A stretch of DNA of 8,805 nucleotides, taken from Actinomycetes bacterium. Its GTDB lineage: Bacteria; Actinomycetota; Aquicultoria; CAJVYJ01; JAUVQD01. Position numbers and translations under genes: made by a program. Of the stretch, positions 5,237 through 8,805 are shown piece after piece. The stretch spans positions 1-8,805 of the forward strand of contig JAUVQD010000042.1 of NCBI GenBank assembly GCA_030598355.1, written 5' to 3'. Position 1 is the stretch's first letter. Every line of letters starts with the position of its first letter. Under the pieces are notes generated by a model. That model searched no databases. It was not told where the DNA came from and saw only the letters and a list, made by a program, of their open reading frames with translations.

Positions 5237-6432
5237 TTTGATTTCCGAGATTTGTAGATAGTTTTTAGCCCGATCTCACCATTTTTGACAGCCGAGACCT
5301 CATCAACAGCGATCAATTTTCTAGCCCCATCACTTTGACGCTCTACATGAATAATAAGGTCAAAAGCGCCCGCGATTTGCTGACGTATTGCAGCTATTGG
5401 CAACTCAAGCCCCGACATCAAGGCCATCGTCTCAAGTCTTGACAAGGCTTCGTGCGGTGAATTTGCATGAGCAGTTGTTAGAGAGCCGTCATGGCCTGTA
5501 TTCATGGCCTGCAACATATCCAGAGCTTCACCACCCCTCACTTCACCAACCACAATACGGTCTGGCCGCATACGTAAAGCATTTATAACTAAGTCTCGTA
5601 TCTTTATTTGTCCACGGCCCTCAATATTCGCTGGCCTACTTTCCAGGCTGACCACATGGGGTTGTGAGAATTTGAGTTCAGCGGCGTCTTCAATTGTGAC
5701 AATACGCTCTCTTGGCGAGATCAAACCAGATAGAGCATTTAATAAGGTCGTTTTACCTGAACCCGTGCCGCCCGTGACAATAATGTTTTGACGCTCCTCA
5801 ATGGCCTTCGGCAATACATTAATCAGAGAGTCGGGGATTGTTTTGTTTTCCACAAGTTCTTCATACGAGAAAACTTTGGAACCAAATCTTCTGATCGTGA
5901 CTGTCGGGCCAGTCAATGCTACAGGAGGAATGATCACGTTAACGCGGGAACCGTCGGGAAGTCGCCCATCAACCATGGGACTACTCTCGTCAACTCTTCG
6001 ACCCAATGGAGCGATTATTTTATCAATGACATTCATGAGATGGTCAACGTCCTCAAATGCATGCTCGGTCCGTTCGAGGCGTCCGTTCTTCTCAATGAAA
6101 ATCATGTACGGGCCATTGATCATCACTTCGCTAATTGAAGCATCAGCCAGAAGAGGCTCGATTGGTCCGTAGCCAAGGACATCGTCTAGAACACGTTTGA
6201 CGATAAGTTCCTTTTGGCTTCGCGTTAACACCATTTTTTCTTGCGCAATTAGATTAAGTACTTCGCTTTTGAGTTCTTTTCGAACTTGCGCAGCATTAAT
6301 CTTTAATCTTCTCAATATCTCCGCAGGAGCTATCTCGGCATAAAGGTTGGATCTTATGTGGCGCACTGCGTTTATTGGGATTTGACCTGATGACGTCCTC
6401 TGGGAGTTGATAAGATTAGTTGACATGGACAT
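5233..6432 (-). CDS. tadA: TadA/CpaF secretion ATPase
   Basis: This 399-residue cytoplasmic ATPase of the type II/IV secretion superfamily powers Flp pilus assembly. All signatures are intact: N-terminal domain with GYGPIEPLLADASISEVMING (88-107), Walker A GGTGSGKT (221-228), Asp box IVTIEDAAEL (244-253), Walker B RIVVGEVRG (292-300) and His box GHDGSLTTAHANS (313-325). The conserved region around RRFG (181-184) is also present. The length is a little shorter than alphaproteobacterial CpaF. It overlaps the end of tadZ by 17 bases. There are two candidate ATGs, at 6430-6432 and 6424-6426; the second has better spacing from GAGA, so the protein may be two residues shorter. It acts with TadB and TadC as a ring at the membrane. 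No defect is visible. Confidence 0.96.
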   Translation of the reverse strand: MSMSTNLINSQRTSSGQIPINAVRHIRSNLYAEIAPAEILRRLKINAAQVRKELKSEVLNLIAQEKMVLTRSQKELIVKRVLDDVLGYGPIEPLLADASISEVMINGPYMIFIEKNGRLERTEHAFEDVDHLMNVIDKIIAPLGRRVDESSPMVDGRLPDGSRVNVIIPPVALTGPTVTIRRFGSKVFSYEELVENKTIPDSLINVLPKAIEERQNIIVTGGTGSGKTTLLNALSGLISPRERIVTIEDAAELKFSQPHVVSLESRPANIEGRGQIKIRDLVINALRMRPDRIVVGEVRGGEALDMLQAMNTGHDGSLTTAHANSPHEALSRLETMALMSGLELPIAAIRQQIAGAFDLIIHVERQSDGARKLIAVDEVSAVKNGEIGLKTIYKSRKSK

Positions 6433-7591
6433 TCTCTACCATTGAAAGCTTGCGGCATACCGATTCGATCAAACCATCAACCGCAAACCTCAGATCCGTT
6501 TCATCTGCATCCTCTAGCAAACGACCTTCCTCTAACAGGATGCGGACGCTAGTGCTTTCAGGAAGACTGGCGAAGTCATTGACTCCGATATGGCGAGCGA
6601 CTCTTTCCGGTGGGAGAAAAAGTTCTTCCCACCTATTCATGACAGCTAGGATATTGTTTTTGCTTAGTCCCTGATCTCCGAGATAATCTACTAAACGTTT
6701 GGCCGATTTTACAGACAGGACATCTGCCACTAGAGTTACTAAAGTAAGGTCAGATGCCTCGAAGAAATTGTAGCTTGCTTCATCGAGATTGATCCCGACA
6801 TCAATAATCGTTAAATCGTACGACCGCCGCCAACACTCAATTAACAGATTCGTCTGCTCGCTCGTAAACAAGTTGTGCAGCTCAATTTCCTGTGGGGCGG
6901 CGAAAAGATCGAGATTCGCTGTGAGTTTTTGACCTACAGACATTAGCAAATCCGGTTCCAGCTCAGAAATGACCGGCATAAGATCTTTTAATGTTTTTGA
7001 AGGATGGATATTGAAAATGGTCGCTAAATTGCCGGTGCGAAGGTTGAAATCCACTATGGCCACTCGAGACCCTTTATCCCGCTCCGATATTATGCGAGCT
7101 AAATTCGCCGAAATGAAAGAAGCACCCGTGCCTCCTTTACCGCTGGCCGCTATAAGGATTCGCCCATCCTTTGCGATGTTTTCACCCTTATATCCATGCA
7201 TCCGGCGTTCTGTTTTTGATCCGCCCGCTATCTGAGTCACGCGGTCCAACGCGAAACCAAGTTCCTCGCTGCTAACAGGTGTGACGATAAATTCCCGCGC
7301 TCCTGCCAACATGCCGCTTCTATAGAAATCCTGATTAGATTTTTCAGACAATAGCACCGAAATTATTTGTGGATTATTCTTTGAAACAAACTCGACAACT
7401 TTAACTCCTGATATCTTAGGCAAAGAAAAATCAACCAAAGCGATGTCAGCATTATTATCGGACAATCGAATAATGCATTCTTCTCCATTTGTTGCTGTGC
7501 CTGAAATACTGAACTCTTCTAGCTCGTCAAGAAGCTTCACTACTGATTCCAAAATTTCTGGCCGCGCGGCGACAAATACTTTTGACCTCAG
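6416..7591 (-). CDS. tadZ: TadZ/CpaE-like localisation ATPase with receiver-like N-terminal domain
   Basis: Residues 1-125 form a response-regulator receiver fold: strand SKVFVAARP, helix, then ADIALVDFSLPKISG with the phosphoacceptor-position Asp. The usual acidic pair after strand 1 is AA, and the Lys after strand 5 is Thr (FIVTP), so it is probably a pseudo-receiver. A ParA/MinD-type domain follows: deviant Walker A SGKGGTGAS, with Ala where the second Lys would be (common in TadZ/CpaE); VAIVDFNLRTGNL; and DLTIIDVG. TadZ places the pilus machine, usually at a pole. The first ATG, GTG or TTG in frame is TTG at 7550-7552, which cuts off strand 1. The frame is open back to 7616-7618, and a CTG at 7589-7591 follows AGAAAGG, so I choose CTG (391 residues). 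The 3' end overlaps tadA. Family is confident; the start is tentative. Confidence 0.88.
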   Translation of the reverse strand: MRSKVFVAARPEILESVVKLLDELEEFSISGTATNGEECIIRLSDNNADIALVDFSLPKISGVKVVEFVSKNNPQIISVLLSEKSNQDFYRSGMLAGAREFIVTPVSSEELGFALDRVTQIAGGSKTERRMHGYKGENIAKDGRILIAASGKGGTGASFISANLARIISERDKGSRVAIVDFNLRTGNLATIFNIHPSKTLKDLMPVISELEPDLLMSVGQKLTANLDLFAAPQEIELHNLFTSEQTNLLIECWRRSYDLTIIDVGINLDEASYNFFEASDLTLVTLVADVLSVKSAKRLVDYLGDQGLSKNNILAVMNRWEELFLPPERVARHIGVNDFASLPESTSVRILLEEGRLLEDADETDLRFAVDGLIESVCRKLSMVENVHVN

Positions 7592-7623
7592 TTGCTTAAC
7601 CTTTCTATCTGATCGTTACCAAT

Positions 7624-7863
7624 TTAGAATATTTCTGATGCCTCGGCGGCACACAATGCTAGTTTTAGTTTTCCGTTCTCAGAGGCCTCAGTAAGTTTGC
7701 GAGCTGCGCTTCGAGTCAACTCTAAAACCACATTCATGTTGCTGCTATATCGCTCTCCGCTGTCTCGGATGTTTTCCGAGTTGTCGGTTAGACTATATGG
7801 ATAAACTCCGCCAATACCGATTACTGTGATGTTCTTGTAAATTAAGCTCGTGCGTCCGTCCTC
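7624..7863 (-). pseudogene. cpaB: C-terminal remnant of cpaB after an in-frame TAA
   Basis: Directly after the TAA at 7864-7866 the same frame stays open for 79 residues (EDGRTSLIYKNITVIGIGG, then ENIRDSGERYSSNMNVVLEL, then RSAARKLTEASENGKLKLAL) to TAA at 7624-7626. This matches the normal C-terminal part of CpaB/RcpC proteins: a short acidic loop, a strand with NVxVIxIG, a linker, a strand of the VTLxL type, and a helix ending in ENGKLxLAL. No credible start or ribosome binding site precedes it. Pre-stop (158 residues), stop position and this part add up to about 238 residues, a normal CpaB length. It is read as the rest of an interrupted gene, not a separate protein. Confidence 0.8.
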
Positions 7864-8340
7864 TTAGTCTGTGATAAAGACATCGACTCTGTCCCCTGGT
7901 CGAATTCCACCGGCAACACCGCTAATCTCGTCTATGCCAACAGCTACGGCTACTCTTCCTAGACGAATACCCAAAGAAGCACGAGTGCTCTGATTGCCAG
8001 ATATCCGCTTTGGAATTATGACCTCGCTCCCGTAGATTTCAGTCAAAACCTCCTTGCCGATAACCTGGTCTTTGTTTTTTATAAAGCCCGCTTTTAGATA
8101 AGCTTTCGGCACTTTCACGATCTGAAGATCTTTCTTGGTCAAGCGCGTGCCTCGCCCAATATCACGGGTTGCAACAACAACCGAGATTGGATTTCTTAGT
8201 GACGATATTTCTTTCGCCAGCCTTTGATTGTCAGCAGCGCTGCTTAAAGATAGATAGACAAAAGCAAGAAATACTGCCAGCACACCTGAGACAATCGAGA
8301 CGATCGAGTGGCTACTAAAGAACTCTTTCATAAGCAACAT
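7864..8340 (-). CDS. cpaB: CpaB/RcpC-like Flp pilus assembly protein, truncated by an in-frame stop
   Basis: This is the first gene of the tad operon. It has an N-terminal membrane helix at about 8-35 (SIVSIVSGVLAVFLAFVYLSL) followed by an SAF-type domain. The domain contains ISVVVATRDIGRGTRLTKKD, GKEVLTEIYGSEVI and then RVAVAVGIDEISGVAGGIRP plus GDRVDVFITD, the central CpaB signature. CpaB acts outside the cytoplasmic membrane in Flp pilus assembly; in diderm bacteria it works with the secretin. The frame is open further up to a TTG at 8389-8391, but ATG at 8338-8340 preceded by AAGG five bases away is preferred, with the helix close to the N-terminus as in the family. Translation ends at TAA 7864-7866 after 158 residues, with the rest of the family domain continuing in frame beyond it. 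The gene is therefore probably broken, or the stop is a sequence error. Confidence 0.85.
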   Translation of the reverse strand: MLLMKEFFSSHSIVSIVSGVLAVFLAFVYLSLSSAADNQRLAKEISSLRNPISVVVATRDIGRGTRLTKKDLQIVKVPKAYLKAGFIKNKDQVIGKEVLTEIYGSEVIIPKRISGNQSTRASLGIRLGRVAVAVGIDEISGVAGGIRPGDRVDVFITD

Positions 8341-8362
8341 ACGCACCTTGTAGTATTGTCTT

Positions 8363-8391
8363 AAGGTAAAGGACTTGCTTGCGAAAGTCAA
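8363..8391 (-). promoter_or_regulatory. Candidate promoter of the tad operon
   Basis: On the minus strand TTGACT at 8391-8386 (5 of 6 to the -35 consensus) is followed by a 17-base spacer and TACCTT at 8368-8363, a weak -10. Transcription would begin roughly 10-15 bases before the cpaB ATG at 8340. If this promoter is real, the longer TTG start at 8391 cannot be used. By-eye match only. Confidence 0.28.
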
Positions 8392-8407
8392 CTTCTTCTT
8401 ACGACGT

Positions 8408-8437
8408 GAGACATTGTTGCAGCTAGAACACTAAAAT
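8408..8437 (+). promoter_or_regulatory. Candidate promoter of rsmE
   Basis: Plus strand: GAGACA at 8408-8413 (4 of 6), an 18-base spacer, and TAAAAT at 8432-8437 (5 of 6 to the -10 consensus). It would give a leader of about 65 bases before the rsmE ATG. The 170-base gap 8341-8510 between the divergent genes holds this and the opposite candidate, and nothing else that I can recognise. Confidence 0.28.
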
Positions 8438-8510
8438 GTGGCATTGCAAGACCTGACCCCCATGTATCGCCCCTTGCCTTAATCCCCGGTCTTTTGCGAC
8501 ACTACTTGGT

Positions 8511-8805
8511 ATGCATAGGTTTTTTATCAATAGCAGCGCGATTGATGTTGAACGAGCCCGGATTACCGGCTCGGACGTTCATCATATTAAAGATGTCTTG
8601 AGGCTTGAGGTTGGCTCAAAGATAGTCTTGCTTGATGAGTCGGCTACTGAGTTTGATTGCGTGATCTCGGAGATAGGCGCAGATTCTATTATTGCGACGA
8701 TCGTTGCTACTCGGAATCCTGATAAACCGGAGGTCAGCCTGGCGCTCTTTCAGGGTTTGCCTAAGGGTCGAAAGTTCGACACGGTAGTTGAAAAAGCGAC
8801 TGAGC
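8511..8805 (+). CDS. rsmE: 16S rRNA m3U1498 methyltransferase RsmE, N-terminal part
   Basis: The gene runs off the right edge; 98 codons are present. The start MHRFFINSSAIDVERARITG and then DVHHIKDVLRLEVGSKIVLL match the N-terminal PUA-like RNA-binding domain of RsmE (pattern HRFF, then G-D-HI-VLR, then G). ALFQGLPKGRKFDTVVEKAT, ending at the edge, is the entry to the SPOUT methyltransferase domain, normally LPKG-K-D with QKATE. RsmE transfers a methyl group from S-adenosylmethionine to N3 of U1498 in 16S rRNA in the 30S subunit. The ATG at 8511 is the only reasonable start, because the frame is closed by TGA at 8454-8456 with no other start codon between. There is no clear ribosome binding site. 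It is divergent from the tad operon and unrelated in function; such housekeeping neighbours indicate a chromosomal location. Confidence 0.93.
   Translation, partial: MHRFFINSSAIDVERARITGSDVHHIKDVLRLEVGSKIVLLDESATEFDCVISEIGADSIIATIVATRNPDKPEVSLALFQGLPKGRKFDTVVEKATE

Noticed and set aside
5788..6172. Two overlapping plus-strand open frames opposite tadA
   Set aside because: They are mirror frames of a fully conserved ATPase with intact motifs; no start signals or protein-like patterns.
7624..7863. Separate small gene downstream of cpaB
   Set aside because: The reading frame is continuous with cpaB, has no usable start near the stop codon, and matches the missing CpaB C-terminus.
7864..7866. 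Reassigned stop codon (recoded TAA) in this organism
   Set aside because: TAA ends several intact genes in the same window at the expected family lengths, so a general reassignment does not fit.
8341..8391. Longer cpaB reading from the TTG at 8391
   Set aside because: It would put 17-20 polar residues before the membrane helix and lacks a good ribosome binding site, while ATG at 8340 has AAGG at correct spacing. The TTG also lies within the candidate -35.

Overview
The window is almost entirely one Tad/Flp pilus assembly locus on the minus strand, running from about 8340 down to 262. It is flanked on the right by the start of a divergent plus-strand rsmE, and on the left by the plus-strand tail of a protein that looks metallopeptidase-like. 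The organism cannot be named from this sequence. The locus has CpaB, TadZ, TadA, TadB, TadC, pilin and TadE/TadG-type genes but no secretin (RcpA/CpaC) or lipoprotein TadD gene. Together with the moderate GC content (mid-40s by eye), this is compatible with a single-membrane bacterium, such as a deep actinobacterial or Chloroflexi-like lineage. That placement is inference only, because missing genes could lie outside the window.

Layout in transcription order on the minus strand: cpaB (8340 to 7864, then an in-frame TAA and a still-recognisable C-terminal remnant to 7624); tadZ/cpaE (about 7591 to 6416); tadA/cpaF ATPase (6432 to 5233); tadB (5236 to 4301); tadC (4304 to 3540); a 56-57 residue Flp pilin (3529 to 3356); a membrane-anchored protein of unknown function (3352 to 2852); a second Flp-like prepilin (2855 to 2649); a TadE-like pseudopilin (2652 to 2209); a TadG-like protein with a large basic coiled-coil segment (2194 to 986); a second TadE-like pseudopilin (989 to 576); and a small Met/Cys-rich membrane protein (537 to 262). 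Most junctions are stop/start overlaps (ATGA or TTGA) or gaps of a few bases, which indicates one translationally coupled operon.

The expected machine is as follows. TadZ places the complex at a cell site. The TadA hexamer powers assembly through the TadB/TadC inner-membrane platform. Flp prepilins, cleaved by a prepilin peptidase not encoded here, are polymerised. TadE/TadG-type pseudopilins and CpaB act outside the membrane. The last gene has its own plausible promoter and may not belong to the pilus system.

The points most worth attention are the in-frame stop in cpaB; an apparent one-base frameshift in the left-edge gene; a short Flp pilin that length filters easily miss; an unrecognised protein between the two pilins; a TadZ with degenerate receiver residues and apparently a CTG start; and the Met/Cys-rich small protein. 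I found no RNA genes, mobile elements, CRISPR arrays or convincing terminators.
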